DNA of 64,000 bases from Schistocerca nitens (Eukaryota; Arthropoda; Insecta; Orthoptera; Acrididae). The stretch spans positions 353,009,234 to 353,073,233 of the forward strand of contig NC_064622.1 in NCBI RefSeq assembly GCF_023898315.1. Reading direction: 5' to 3'. Positions 11,938-22,378 of this stretch are shown piece by piece. The first letter of the stretch is position 1, and every line of letters starts with the position of its first letter. The notes below the pieces were generated by a model. It made no database searches, was not told the origin of the DNA, and saw only the letters and a list, made by a program, of their open reading frames with translations. Made by a program: the position numbers and the translations under genes.

Positions 11938-12142
11938 CGGCCGCGGTGGCCGAGCGGTTCTAGGCGCTTCAGTCCGGAACCGCGAGACTGCTACGGTCGC
12001 TGGTTCGAATCCTGACTCGAGCATGGACGTGTGTGATGTCCTTAGGTTAGTTAGGTTTAAGTAGTTCTAAGCTCTAGGGGACCGGTGACCTCAGATGTTA
12101 AGTCCCATAGTGCTCAGAGCCATTTGCACATTTTTTTTTTTT
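11938..12142 (+). repeat. tRNA-derived SINE, family S1
   Basis: Head GGTGGCCGAGCGGTT and GGTTCGAATCC, body as in other S1 copies, then a run of T. Flanks AATTAAAAACACC and AATTTAAACACC form an imperfect target duplication. Confidence 0.85.
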
Positions 12143-12795
12143 AATTTAAACACCCTCCTGGTAAAATAAACAAAATGGCATCCGCGCCCCGCCAACTTGG
12201 GGGTTGAAGCACTCCGAATCCTAAGACAATCAGGTAAGTTCGACGTCTTCGCAAAGAATATTCCATTTTGTCGGTACACTGGACCGAGTCCTGGTATTAC
12301 ACACTCACACTGAAATCATCTTCTCATAGCCGGAGCGCCCCAACTGCAGGGGGGGGGGGGGGGGGGGAGTCGAAGAAGGCACGAACCAAAAAGTTGGCAG
12401 AGTACTCAAGGTACCTCGGATGGTGCATGAGAAAAGTAAATTGATCTTGCAAGAATGTCCAAAAATCTAGAACACTCTTATCGTCTTAATGGAACAAATA
12501 AGAAATCGAGAGACCTTTTATCCAGTTCACCACGTTGGTCTTCGTACGTGGGAAATAAGTCTCATCTGGGAACATAAGTGTCTTCGGTGTAATGGCATGG
12601 GGAACCATACGTAGAAGGAGGACAAGCATTTTCTGAATCAGCTGCCATACCTCTGCAGAAGATCCACACGTCGATGTTCATCCGTACCAAGCGTGTGACA
12701 ACGAGGGCAAAGCGGCGAATCTGCCATGTTAATGGCGTGTACGAAATTGTGTCATGTATTTCCCATTAAGAACCAAAAATGGAAATGAGCGTATG

Positions 12796-13027
12796 GCATC
12801 GTTAGCCGGGAGGCCCCATTCGAGGATGTTCAGCCGCCATGTGCAAGTCTTATTTCATTCGACGCCACATTGGGCGACTTGAGCGCCAATGATGAGGATG
12901 AAGTGATGACGAGGATAGCATAAAACCCAGTCCACGAGAGGAGAAAATTCCAACCCAGCCGGGAATCAAACCCGGGCCCCCTTGCATGAGCGCCAAGCAC
13001 AGCGCCACCCACCTAAGCAGGCGGGCA
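12796..13027 (-). repeat. tRNA-derived SINE, family S4
   Basis: The minus strand carries CCCGGGTTTGATTCCCGG, a B-box/T-arm-like palindrome, followed by a body ending in GGGGCCTCCCGGC, shared with the copy at 15.2 kb. No clear target duplication was found; ends are approximate. Confidence 0.7.
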
Positions 13028-13389
13028 TTAACAACGTGATACCAGGTCGCACGAGCGTAGGTGTCGATGAGGACATAGGTCGATGCGACTATAGGATATC
13101 GGCTTTCCACAACATTCCGGGTATGATTTCTCATCATAATGTGATAAATATTACGTGCCATAGGATTCCTGGCGCTGGGCATGGAAGCCATTTGGCTATC
13201 CGAGAACGACTCATCCATGACCCAAACGTCCATATTTCGTGAACCACGTGCCACGTGCCCGCATTCCATTACACAACTGATGGTAGTCCATACTCACAAT
13301 TGCGAATACATTTCATACATTTCCCGGCGGCTGTAGTCGCCACAGTGCCTGTTCCTTCGTACACGCGTGCATGTCCAACGGAACTTTAC

Positions 13390-14300
13390 ATCATAATTCG
13401 GAATAACACAGGCATTGCAATATCGTAGAAATTAGATAGTACTAATAAATTAATCATTTTAAAGCTCTCGAATGAAGAAATAAATCAGAAATTAGACAGT
13501 ATTCGAATAGAGATAACCGATTTAAAGACCTGAAATGATGAAACTAATCGTGAAATATAAAACCTGGTTTTAAAGGCAAGTTCTGAACTAACTAGCTTAA
13601 GCACTCAGATTTCGAATACGCATTCCAGGGTAGACCATCGCATTCGCGAGTCTAGAGAAGAAAAGTTACAGATGAAACGGGATATTCTTAATTTCACTAA
13701 GTTGATTGGGAGTATAAAACACTTGGTTCAGAAGGAAACTGATACAAATATTATTGTTATTCACGAAGAGATCGTGGGTCAAAAAGACCAAATACATAAT
13801 GAACTGTTAGAATGTATTAAAGACGCTTCTACTGAAGCGGATGGACATGTACTGTGTCCAAACGGGAAGATGACAGTAATCACTAATCGTGTAGAAGAAC
13901 ATAGGGAAATAGAGAAGTGAAAAGGGCAAGTGTCTGAAATCTGTAATGCGTTAAGCGTGATACAAGATAATAATAGCAGAGAGTGTTCATACTGCAGTGA
14001 AGATAATGGAACTGAAAAGACATTATTGTTAAGATGGTTAGAACGAACAAAGACATAGGAAGTATCTAAATGGCTTTTGGAAGTTACAGTATCTAGGGTT
14101 CATCATACTATGGATAGTGTATTAATGTGGAGAGAAGTGGCGATAAAGCCGTTAAGCATTATTCAAATGGTAGGGTACAATCAAAAAAATGGGAACAAGC
14201 GAAAACGGTTTGCTGGTTTTGTAGCAACATAAAGAGGCTAAATCATATTCGCAGAGTGAATGGTGAGAGGAGTTAAGTTTATCTAAGGGTACCTGGATGG
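13390..14300 (+). pseudogene. Decayed coiled-coil (gag-like) reading frame
   Basis: Plus-strand translation gives a long, charge-rich, helix-prone protein broken by several in-frame stops; the longest open piece is 13672-13920. Glu, Lys, Leu and Ile recur as in coiled coils, for example in repeats such as SEEINQKLDSIRIEITDLK. Near 14200 a CWFC motif appears. This is what a decayed gag-type or LINE ORF1 protein can look like, but no reverse transcriptase, protease or LTR was found nearby. Composition of this stretch differs from the GC-rich DNA after it. A low-confidence label. Confidence 0.35.
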
Positions 14301-14562
14301 CTAACCAGTTGCAGAGTTTCAAAACAGAAGGAGAATTACACCTGTAACATCATCCATGACCACACCGCGGTGCCTACCGCCACACGCAGCCCCCGGCCAG
14401 CTTCATATGCGCAGCGCTAGCTTCTTGGATGACACAGACCTGGCCCATGCACGTAGCTGCCTCCGCAGTAACATAGCAATGTCCGACTGCAGTGCCCACA
14501 TCAAATATCAGTGCAAATGGCACCACGCCAATCATGCTGTGTGCCTCCTCGCGGAGGGCATA

Positions 14563-14777
14563 CGAGGGGCGTTTGAAAAGTCCGTGCTAAGTCCGAGAGA
14601 TGGCACCACCAGCGCGTATCGAGATCATGTTTAGTTAGTAGCATCTTTGAAAAGAACGCACACCAAGTTTCAGCTATATTGGTCTATTTCTTTGCGTTTG
14701 GCATTCGTGTGAAGGAAGGAAATCGAGTGATTGTCAAAAAATGGACGAAAGAGAATTTCGTGTGGTAAGCGTTTTTC
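14563..14777 (+). mobile_element. Mariner 5' end fragment
   Basis: Begins CGAGGGGCGTTTGAAAAG after a TA at 14561-14562, a typical mariner terminal repeat, and runs to an ATG at 14741 starting MDEREFRVV, like the N-terminus of mariner transposases. It then stops abruptly at a Tc1 fragment. Only the 5' UTR and about a dozen codons survive. Confidence 0.7.
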
Positions 14778-14994
14778 TTCCTTCAGGAGGCATCTCAACA
14801 ACGTTTCATCAGCAACGCCGGTCAGCTGCCGGTTTTATATGAGAAATCGGTTGGAAACTCATTTCAGCACGTTGTAGGTGTCGCCACCGGCGCCAACCTT
14901 GTATGAATGCTCTGAAAAGCTAATCATTTCTTCCTGTCGGTTAAATTTCGCATCTGCGGCACGTCATCTTCGTGGTGTAGCAATTTTAATGGCG
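14778..14994 (-). mobile_element. Tc1 family-2 5' fragment
   Basis: The minus strand matches the first 230 bp of the element at 31750-33156: terminal repeat GCCATTAAAATTGCTACACC, then the leader to the ATG. The outermost few bases are missing and the transposase is cut off after the first codons. A third, truncated copy of that family. Confidence 0.75.
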
Positions 14995-15173
14995 TGCCTC
15001 TGTTATTAGAAGTATGGAGCTGCTTTATTCATGACAATTACTTTAAGGAATTGGGAGGTTTACTTTTTGAGTAGATTACGACAGCATTTCAAATTTTTAA
15101 ATTCAGTCAATAATTCAATAACGTAAATGAAATTTTTGGTGGCTGTCTAAGCCAACCTAAAAATAAAGCGATC

Positions 15174-15366
15174 ATATCGCATTGTTGGCCGGGAGGCCCC
15201 ATTTGGGGGAGTTCGGCCGCCGTACCGCAAGTCTTTTTAGGTGGGGCCACATCGGCGACTGGCGAGCCGTGATGACGAGGGACACACAACACCCAGTCCC
15301 CTGCCGGGAATCGAACCCGGGACCCCTGCGTGGTAGGCAGTAATGCTACCGCTACGCTTCAGAGGC
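15174..15366 (-). repeat. tRNA-Gly-like SINE, family S4
   Basis: The minus-strand head reads GCGGTAGCATTACTGCCTAC, then CCCGGGTTCGATTCCCGG, resembling a glycine tRNA (the would-be anticodon loop contains ACC). The body is shared with the copy at 12.8 kb and ends GGGGCCTCCCGGCC. Retroposed and not a working tRNA gene, as the 3' side of the acceptor stem is absent. Confidence 0.8.
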
Positions 15367-15441
15367 GGACCTGTAACTGGGGCGTAACGATTTTAGACAT
15401 TTAGTTACATGAATTGCCTTCACAAAATAAAGTTACCTTTT

Positions 15442-15501
15442 TTTATTAATAGATTTATATCCTTGATTTACATCGTCCAATACGGAAAATAAGTATTTAT
15501 T
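15442..15501 (-). promoter_or_regulatory. Candidate polyadenylation signals
   Basis: Two AATAAA hexamers on the minus strand, at 15501-15496 and 15447-15442, lie about 95 and 150 bp downstream of the protease stop codon. Either could end the transcript. AT-rich DNA yields such hexamers by chance, so the assignment rests on position. Confidence 0.5.
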
Positions 15502-15593
15502 TAAAAAAACACAAAGAAAGCCATTCAACACAGCTGGACTTCAGTTTGAACTCTGGAACGTGCCACGAAGGGCTGGAGAGCGGAAGCGGCACG

Positions 15594-15992
15594 CTAGACT
15601 CCAGTGGCGCCCCTGATCCAGGCCCTGGCGCTGGCCACATTGCCGTAGACGGCGACCGGGCTGAGGCAGCTGGGGTTCCCCCAGGAGACGACGCCCACCT
15701 GCGTGCCGGCGTGCACGAGCGCGCTCCCAGAGTCGCCGTGGCAGACGGCGCGGCTGGGGTGGCCGGCGCACAGCATGCTCGCCGTCACCTCGTGGATTTC
15801 GCCCAGGCGCGCCTCGCACTCGGACCGCGGCAGCACCTCGAGGTCGGCGCTCTGCAGCTCCTCCGCCGCCCCGCCGTCCCGGGTGGAGCCCCAGCCGGTG
15901 GCGGTGACCGGCAGCCCTGCCGGGGGGTCGTAGCCGTCCGCGGGCAAGACCACGGGCTGCACGGTGGGGCCCAGCGGGAAGGGCTCGCAAAC
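15594..15992 (-). CDS. Serine protease, exon 2 (C-terminal half)
   Basis: Encodes residues 124-255 of a secreted chymotrypsin-fold (S1) protease; the rest is exon 1 at 59318-59686. The acceptor is TTGTGCAG at 16000-15993, and the phase-0 join turns DIAVVQ into DIAVVQ-VCEPFPLG. Visible are the TGWGST turn, Cys182/Cys198 (the usual 168-182 pair), CHGDSGS with catalytic Ser211, SWG and the C-terminal helix ending ARAWIRGATGV. The pocket residues equivalent to 189, 216 and 226 are Ala205, Gly228 and Ala237, so it should not be a trypsin; an elastase- or chymotrypsin-like preference is inferred. The usual GDSGGP is GDSGSA, and Cys125 has no obvious partner. The exon is strongly GC-rich against AT-rich surroundings. 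Catalytic residues are intact. Confidence 0.93.
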   Translation of the reverse strand, partial: VCEPFPLGPTVQPVVLPADGYDPPAGLPVTATGWGSTRDGGAAEELQSADLEVLPRSECEARLGEIHEVTASMLCAGHPSRAVCHGDSGSALVHAGTQVGVVSWGNPSCLSPVAVYGNVASARAWIRGATGV

Positions 15993-16452
15993 CTGCACAA
16001 CGTAAGCGTCGCACACATAACCCCGCAAATTGCGACGCGACGCGACTGGCACGCGACACGCGCCTGCGCCAGGTCGCGCGGCGTTGTGGTTGTGGCACAG
16101 TTTCTCGCGCCGCGCGTCGCGCGTGCCTCGCTAGCACCGTGGGAAATTTGAGGCGGGGAGCGGAAAAGTAGCCCGGCCATATGCTCACATCGGAACGGCG
16201 CATATGAGCGGTGGCAGTACTGCCCATACGATAAATTTTGCCTCACTGTGTACTAAATTTTATTGCCTGTGGGTAGTGTTTCGTTTTTCGTCATTTAAAC
16301 GCTCCAGCTTTCTCCGATAGTAAATTACACTTTTCTGTTATTTACGAGGGCAGTTCAATAAGTAATGCAACACATTTTTTTCTGAAACAGGGGTTGTTTT
16401 ATTCAGCATTGAAATACACCAGGTTATTCCCCAATCTTTTAGCTACACAACA

Positions 16453-18006
16453 CTATTTTTCAACGTAATCTCCATTCAATGCTACGGCCTTACGCCACCT
16501 TGAAATGAGGGCCTGTATGCCTGCACGGTACCATTCCACTGGTCGATGTCGGAGCCAACGTCGTACTGCATCAATAACTTCTTCATCATCCGCGTAGTGC
16601 CTCCCACGGATTGCGTCCTTCATTGGGCCAAACATATGGAAATCCGACGGTGCGAGATCGGGGCTGTAGGGTGCATGAGGAAGAACAGTCCAATGAAGTT
16701 TTGTGAGCTCCTCTCGGGTGCGAAGACTTGTGTGAGGTCTTGCGTTGTCATGAAGAAGGAGAAGTTCGTTCTGATTTTTGTGCCTACGAACACGCTGAAG
16801 TCGTTTCTTCAATTTCTGAAGAGTAGCACAGTACACTTCAGAGTTGATCGTTTGACCATGGGGAAGGACATAATGTACTCATTAACACACACAGTCTTAT
16901 CTTAAAAGTTTAACGCAATAAAACTATGTGTCTTTCTTGAGGCAGCGTAATAGATGGCGTGCAAATACCTGGACTTCATTCATCCACTGTTTCAGAATGA
17001 GAGCACCTAGTGACTTCCAACAAACTTTACACGTAATTTAAAACCTTTACAAAACTTTTCCTTTCTGTCGCTCCCCACAAAATGATGAAAGGAAAGAAGT
17101 TTATCGCTTACTACATTTTCGCTGTTGATATACGCTGAAGCGCCAGAGAAACTGGTGTAGCTATGCGTATTCAAATACAGACTTACGTAAACAGGCAGAA
17201 TACGGCGCTGCGGTCGGCAACACCTATATAAGACAACCACTGTCTGGCTCGTTGTTAGATTAGTTACTGCTGCTACAATGGCAGATTACGAAGATTAAAT
17301 GAGTTTGAACGTGGTGTTATAGTTGGCACACGAGCGATGGGACACAGCGTCTCCGAGGCTGAATAACCCCTTCAGCGTCCCAGAAGACTGTAACCATGAC
17401 TTTACCGGCTGAGGGTATGGCTTTAAACTTTTTCTTGGTAGGGGAGTGGGTGTGGCACCACTCCATTGATTGCCGTTTTGTTTCAGGTTCGAAGTGATGA
17501 ACCCATGTTTCATCGCCTGTAACAATCTTTGACAAGAAATTGTCACCCTCAGCCACATGACGAGCAAGCAATTCTGCACAGTTGGTTCTCCTTTGCTCTT
17601 TATGGTGTTCGGTTAGACAACGAGGGACCCAGCGGGAACAAACCTTTGAATATCCCAACTGGTGAACAATTGTGACAGCACTACCAACAGAGATGTCAAG
17701 TTGAGCACTGAGTTGTTTGATGGTGATCCGTCGATCATCTCGAACGAGTGTGTTCGCACGCTCCGCCATTGCAGGAGTCACAGCTGTGCACGGCCGGCCC
17801 GCACGCGGGAGATCAGACAGTCTTGCTTGACCTTGCGGCGATGATGACACACGCTTTGCCCAACGACTCACCGTGCTTTTGTCCACTGCCAGATCACCGT
17901 AGACATTCTGCAAGCGCCTATGAATATCTGAGATGCCCTGGTTTTCCGCCAAAAGAAACTCGATCACTGCCCATTGTTTGCAACGCACATCCGTTACAGA
18001 CGCCAT
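16453..18006 (-). pseudogene. Mariner transposase, split
   Basis: The N-terminal part (18006 to about 17360) starts MASVTDVRCKQW, has helix-turn-helix features, and contains the first catalytic Asp in VTGDETWVHHF. The C-terminal part (about 16868-16453) has LLHDNARPHTS with the second Asp and YSPDLAPSDFHMF with the third, 34 residues apart as in mariners. Each part is open in itself. The foreign insert after FWDAEGVIQ destroys the product. Related pieces at 46.9-47.3 and 51.8-52.3 kb come from the same or a close family. Confidence 0.88.
16869..17359. repeat. Copied segment inserted in mariner
   Basis: Copy of 8081-8565 with the same orientation and a 6-bp extra. Its borders lie at no terminal repeat and no target duplication is evident. 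The bases CATAATG at the left edge are shared or nearly shared with the host, so short homology may have guided the joint. Confidence 0.85.
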
Positions 18007-18166
18007 TTTAACAGCTCCGTACAGCGCTGCCACCTGTCGGAAGTCAATGAAACTATAGGAGACGAAGCGGGAATGTTTGAAAATATTCCACAAGAAATTT
18101 CCGGTTTTTTCAACCAAAATTGGCCGAGAAAAAAAATGTGTTACATTACTTATTGAACTGCCCTCG

Positions 18167-18761
18167 TATATCTGTATAGTTTTGCATTGTTTTTCTTCTG
18201 TCAAGAAAAATGCATACTTCAGTAACTGATGAGCCATTGGCCGCTGGAATTGTATCATATGCCTCCGCGATGTTTTTCAGATCGCAAGAAGGGACAGAGG
18301 GTAATGAATAAGGAAGCAAGCGATATTATAAAATCATACGATTAAGAATCAAGGCAGGAAAGAAAAACAGGGTTATCTTCTCGCTGCCTAGTATGCTGGC
18401 CTATCTGTACGATCTGTTACAAAAATTTAACAATTGCCAAAACGCTCTCCTCCTTGACTGCTATCATTCGCCAAACTTACGTTTCGATGTCTCGAGCGGT
18501 TTAGGAGATATGAGAGATGTTGCGAGTATTTCATTCTCGAGGGCGTGAGATCGGAAGTGAGAGCGCTACATGGGATCCATTTTGTCGAGATTGGAGGCAG
18601 ATAGAGACCTCCTCCCAAGTCTAAAGAAAAATTCAGCATGTTAGCTAGATTTCATACGCAGCAACATATGGTGTAATACGCACGAAATGCAAAATCATAT
18701 CGACCCCTAATTTTGGTTGCAAACTTTTTGAGTTTTGCTTAGTGTCTTACTAAAATGTGTA
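18167..18761. other. No recognisable feature
   Basis: Intronic DNA without nameable repeat or gene. A 70-residue minus-strand frame at 18427-18639 has no motif. Confidence 0.35.
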
Positions 18762-19428
18762 CCGGGTGATCAAAAAGCCAGCATAAATTTGAAAACTTAA
18801 TAAACAACGGAATAATGTAGATAGAGAGGTAAAAATTGACACAAATGCTTGGAATGACATGGGGTTTTATTAGAACAAAAAAAAAAAGGAACACCCCATA
18901 TTGCTAGACGCGTGAAAGATCTCTTGCGCGCGTCGTTTGGTGATGATCGTGTGCTCAGCCGCCACTTTCGTCATGCTTGGCCTCCCAGGTCTCCAGACCT
19001 CAGTCCGTGTGATTATTGGCTTTGGGGTTACCTGAAGTCGCAAGTGTGTCGAGATCGACCGACGTCTCTAGGGATGCTGAAAGACAACATCCGACGCCAA
19101 TGCCTCACCATAACTCCGGACATGCTTTACAGTGCTGTTCACAACATTACTCCTCGACTACAGCTATTGTTGAGGAATGATGGTAGACATATTGAGGATT
19201 TCCTGTAAAGAACATAATCTTTGCTTTGTCTTGCTTTGTTATGCTAATTATTGCTATTCTGATCAGATGAAGCGCCATCTATCGGACACTTTTTGAACGT
19301 TTGCATTTTTTGGGTTCTACTAAAACCCCACGTCATTCCAAGCATATGTGTCAATTTGTACTTCTCTATCTACATTATTCCGTGATTTATTCAGTTTTCA
19401 AATTTATACTGACTTTTTGATCACCCAG
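18762..19428 (+). mobile_element. Deletion derivative of a long-TIR mariner-like element
   Basis: 667 bp with ends CCGGGTGATCAAAAAG and its near inverse, TA at 18760-18761 and 19429-19430, and terminal inverted repeats of about 118 bp. Inside, 18912-19208 encodes 98 residues with SPDLSPCDYWLWGYLKSQV, the C-terminus including the third catalytic Asp of a DD41D-like transposase. The N-terminal half and first two catalytic residues are deleted. It could move only with help from a full-length relative. Confidence 0.85.
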
Positions 19429-19430
19429 TA

Positions 19431-19827
19431 TATCACAATAAGAATGGTCATTAGCGAGGTGATGGGCACTTCACCACGAAGCTGACATATAACGCTACAA
19501 GTAAGGCAAAAATCATATATTTTCAGTGAATAGTTTCTGTAAAATCGTTTGAGAAAGATAACAGGTTGCGCGCGCTTCGGTTCTGTCACCGCAGAGCGTC
19601 GCCAGTCGGCGCGTGCGAAGTATTGTACACGCCGCAGTATGCGCTGGACCAGCGCGACTCGTGCGGCACGTGCGTGTCGCGCTGTAGTGTCGTGTCACGT
19701 CACACGTGCTATACGCGTCTCAATTTGCGCCTAACCTAATCTGGTTGCTGAAAATGAGGGTGAGATTTGCGTTTACTTTTGTCTTTAACCCACCAACTCA
19801 GTTACCGTAGCTCTCCCAGCCTTATGT
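19431..19827. other. No recognisable feature
   Basis: Includes a short GC-rich patch near 19560-19720 with overlapping chance frames. Nothing nameable. Confidence 0.35.
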
Positions 19828-20680
19828 ACACAGTGATCAAAATCTAGATACGCAATATACACCATTGTGACGGACTGATGTGCCGTTTACTATTTGAAGT
19901 GAATACAATAACTGAGCACAGCTGTTTCCCGACTGAATCAAGTCTCACCAACTGCTACATGGTCGCGTATACAAACAGTGATCCAATACTGTCAAATGTT
20001 TTTTATTTCAGTCTTCGATCACCATCCTCAGATCTTTTATACACCATGTCCTAAAGTGATTAGGCCATAATGGCAATATTTATATGTTTTGACGATGCCA
20101 TTATGGCCTGATCACTTTAGGTGTAAAAAAGATCTGAGGATGGTCATTACGGACTGAAAGCGGTCATCGTCTAAAGAATTCATATTGTGATCAAAGACTG
20201 AAATAAAAATCATTTGAATGAAGTCTGATAATGACAAAAAACCGTAAGTGCTCATATGCTGTATGAAGGACAAGGTACGAGGCGTGTTTTTTAAGTAAGT
20301 ACCGTTTTGAAATTAAAAAAAGACGTTCTAAGATATCTCAATAATTTTTACATGAAAGCCTGTACCTTAATCTACGCACCGATGACATTAGTCTGATTCT
20401 TCCTAGTTTACGTTGTGTACTGAGTGTTCAAGATGCCTCGGATAATCTTTTGTCCCGCCGACTGTGAAGTACGGGCTGTTATAAGATTTCTTAGTACTAA
20501 AAGCCTATAATAGCGATCGATATTCATCGTGAGATTGTGCAGTTTACGGAGAAAACAGGAGTGATGGAATGGTACGAAAGTGGGTGAGAGCACTTAAAGA
20601 TGGCCGCACAAATGTGCATGTTGACCAACGGAGTGGGCGCCCTTCGCTCGTTAATGAAAGTTTAGTGCAGTAAGTGAACA

Positions 20681-22108
20681 ATGTACATCTATATTTATAC
20701 TCCGCAAGCCACCCAGCGGTGTGTGGCGGAGGGCACTTTACCTGCCACTGTCATTACCTCTCTTTTCTGTTGCAGTCGCGTATGGTTCGCGGGAAGAACG
20801 ACTGCCGGAAAGCCTCCGTGCGCGCTCGAATCTCTCTAATTTTACATTCGTGATCTCCTCGGGAGGTATAAGTAGGGGGATGCAATATATTCGATACCTC
20901 ATCCAGAAACGCACCCTCTCGAAACCTGGACAGCAAGCTACACCGCAATGCAGAGAGCCTCAGCCACTTGAGTTTGCTAAGCATCTCCGTAACGCTATCA
21001 CGCTTACCAAATAACCCTGTGACGAAACGCGCCACTCTTCTTTGGATCTTCTCTATCTCCTCTGTCAACCCGACCTGGTACGGATCCCACACTGATGAGC
21101 AATACTCAAGTGTAGGTCGAACGAGTGTTTTGTAAGCCACCTCCTTTGTTAATGGACTACATTTTCTAAGGACTCTCCCAATGAATCTCAACCTGGCATC
21201 CGCCTTAACAACAATTGATTTTATATGATCATTCCACTTAAAATCGTTCCGTATGCATACTCCCAGATATTTTACAGATGCAACTGCTACCAGTGTTTGT
21301 TCCGCTATCATATAATCATACAATAAAGTATCCTTCTTTCTATTTATTCGCAATACATTATATTTGTCTATGTTAAGGATCAGTTGCCACTCCCTGCACC
21401 AAGTGCCTCTCCGCTGCAGATCTTCCTGCATTTCTCTGCAATTTTCTAATGCTGCGACTTCTCTGTATACTACAGCATCATCCGCGAAAAGCCGCATGGA
21501 ACTTCCGACACTATCTACTAAGTCACAAATATTAAGTCAAAATTGACCTGGTTTCGACGCTACTATGAGCGTCGTCTTCAGAACCTTAGCAGCTATGTTC
21601 ATTTATATATATTCTGAAAAGCAATGGTCCCATAACACTCCCCTGTAGTACGCCACATGTTACTTTAACGTCTGTAGACGTCTCTCCATTGAGAACAACA
21701 TGCTGTGCTCTGTTTGCTAAAAACTCTTCAATCCAGCCACACAGCTGGTCTGATATTCCGTAGGCTCTTACTTTCTTTATCAGGCGACAGTGCGGAACTG
21801 TATCGAACGCCTTCCGGAAGTCAAGGAAAATAGCATCTACCCGGCAGCCTGTATTTAATATTTTCTGGGTCTCATGAACAAATAAAGCGAGTTGGGTCTC
21901 ACACGATCGTTGTTTCCGAAATCCACGTTGATTCCTACAGAGTAGATTCTGGGTTTCCAGAAATGACATGATACGAGAGCGAAAAACATGTTCTAAAATT
22001 CTACAACAGATCGATGTCAGAGATTTAGGCCTATAGTTTTGAGCACCTGCTCGACGACCCTTCTTGAAAACTGGGACTACCTGTGCTCTTTTCCAATTGT
22101 TTGGAACT
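20681..22108 (-). mobile_element. CR1/Jockey-like LINE, family B, 5' truncated
   Basis: Minus-strand reverse transcriptase fragment. 21969-21586 carries motif A (IFLDFRKAFDTVPH) and the LQGSVMGPLLF block; after a 76-bp insertion the frame resumes at 21497 with RLFADDAVVY and the C-terminal region CSSVWDPYQVGLTEEIEKIQ to about 20754. The 3' end reads GGGTGGCTTGCGGAGTATAA. Catalytic Asp pairs are intact, but the frame is broken by the insert and the 5' portion is missing. A second copy lies at 54.6-55.3 kb. Confidence 0.85.
21526..21601 (-). repeat. 76-bp insertion carrying a hammerhead-like hairpin
   Basis: Splits the LINE between FRIYIN and DLVDSVGSSMRLFADD; the flanking LINE bases join precisely if the insert and one TCA (21523-21525 / 21599-21601) are removed. 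On the minus strand it holds CTGAAGAC, a perfect 6-bp stem GACGCT/AGCGTC, then GAAACCAGGTC. The same layout recurs in the palindromic elements at 20.1, 23.4, 23.8 and 37.0-37.2 kb. Confidence 0.75.
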
Positions 22109-22164
22109 TTCCGTTTACGTTGTGTACTGAGTGTTTCAGATGCCTTCGATAATCGTGAGTTCCG

Positions 22165-22378
22165 CAGACTGTGAAAAATGCTCAGATGTGTGTGATATCT
22201 TATGGGACTTAACTGCTAATGTCATCAGTCCCTAAGCTAACACACTACTTAACCTAAATTATTCTGAAGACAAACACACACACTCATGCCAGAGGGAGAA
22301 CTCGAACCTCCGCCGGGACCAGCCGCACAGTCCATGACTGCAACGCCTAAGAACGCTCGGCTAATCCCGCGCGGCCCG
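22165..22378 (-). repeat. tRNA-derived SINE, family S2
   Basis: The minus strand has GGTTCGAGTTCTCCCTCTGG and a GT-rich body as in the 2.0-kb copy. It is inserted in the mariner remnant. Head and tail are complete or nearly so; a short duplication could not be fixed. Confidence 0.75.

Larger units (their letters stand above)
11391..13316. other. Unassigned region bounded by ~55-bp inverted repeats
   Basis: The 55 bp starting ATGAAATGTATTCGCAGTTG at 11391 recur inverted, with some mismatches, ending at 13316. Between them lie SINE insertions and about 1.2 kb of unassigned sequence, plus an 18-base G run at 12350-12367. The repeats may be the ends of an unnamed element or two opposed copies of one small repeat. 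No transposase motif was found. Confidence 0.4.
16345..18166 (-). mobile_element. Mariner (DD34D) interrupted by a copied segment
   Basis: Terminal repeats CGAGGGCAGTTCAATAAGTA and its inverse, flanked by TA at 16343-16344 and 18167-18168. The minus-strand transposase is split by 491 bp (16869-17359) copied from the 8.1-8.6 kb region. Without it the element would be about 1.33 kb, normal for mariner. Confidence 0.9.

Noticed and set aside
12350..12367. The 18-base G run as a functional element
   Set aside because: A single homopolymer with no repeat context there; length may also be a sequencing artefact.
15305..15366. A functional glycine tRNA gene
   Set aside because: The 3' acceptor side is missing and the unit continues into a repeated SINE body also found at 12.8 kb.
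15541..16246. Several other frames overlapping protease exon 2 on both strands
   Set aside because: They arise because the exon is GC-rich and lacks stops in other frames. Only the frame with TGWG, GDSG and SWG motifs is supported.
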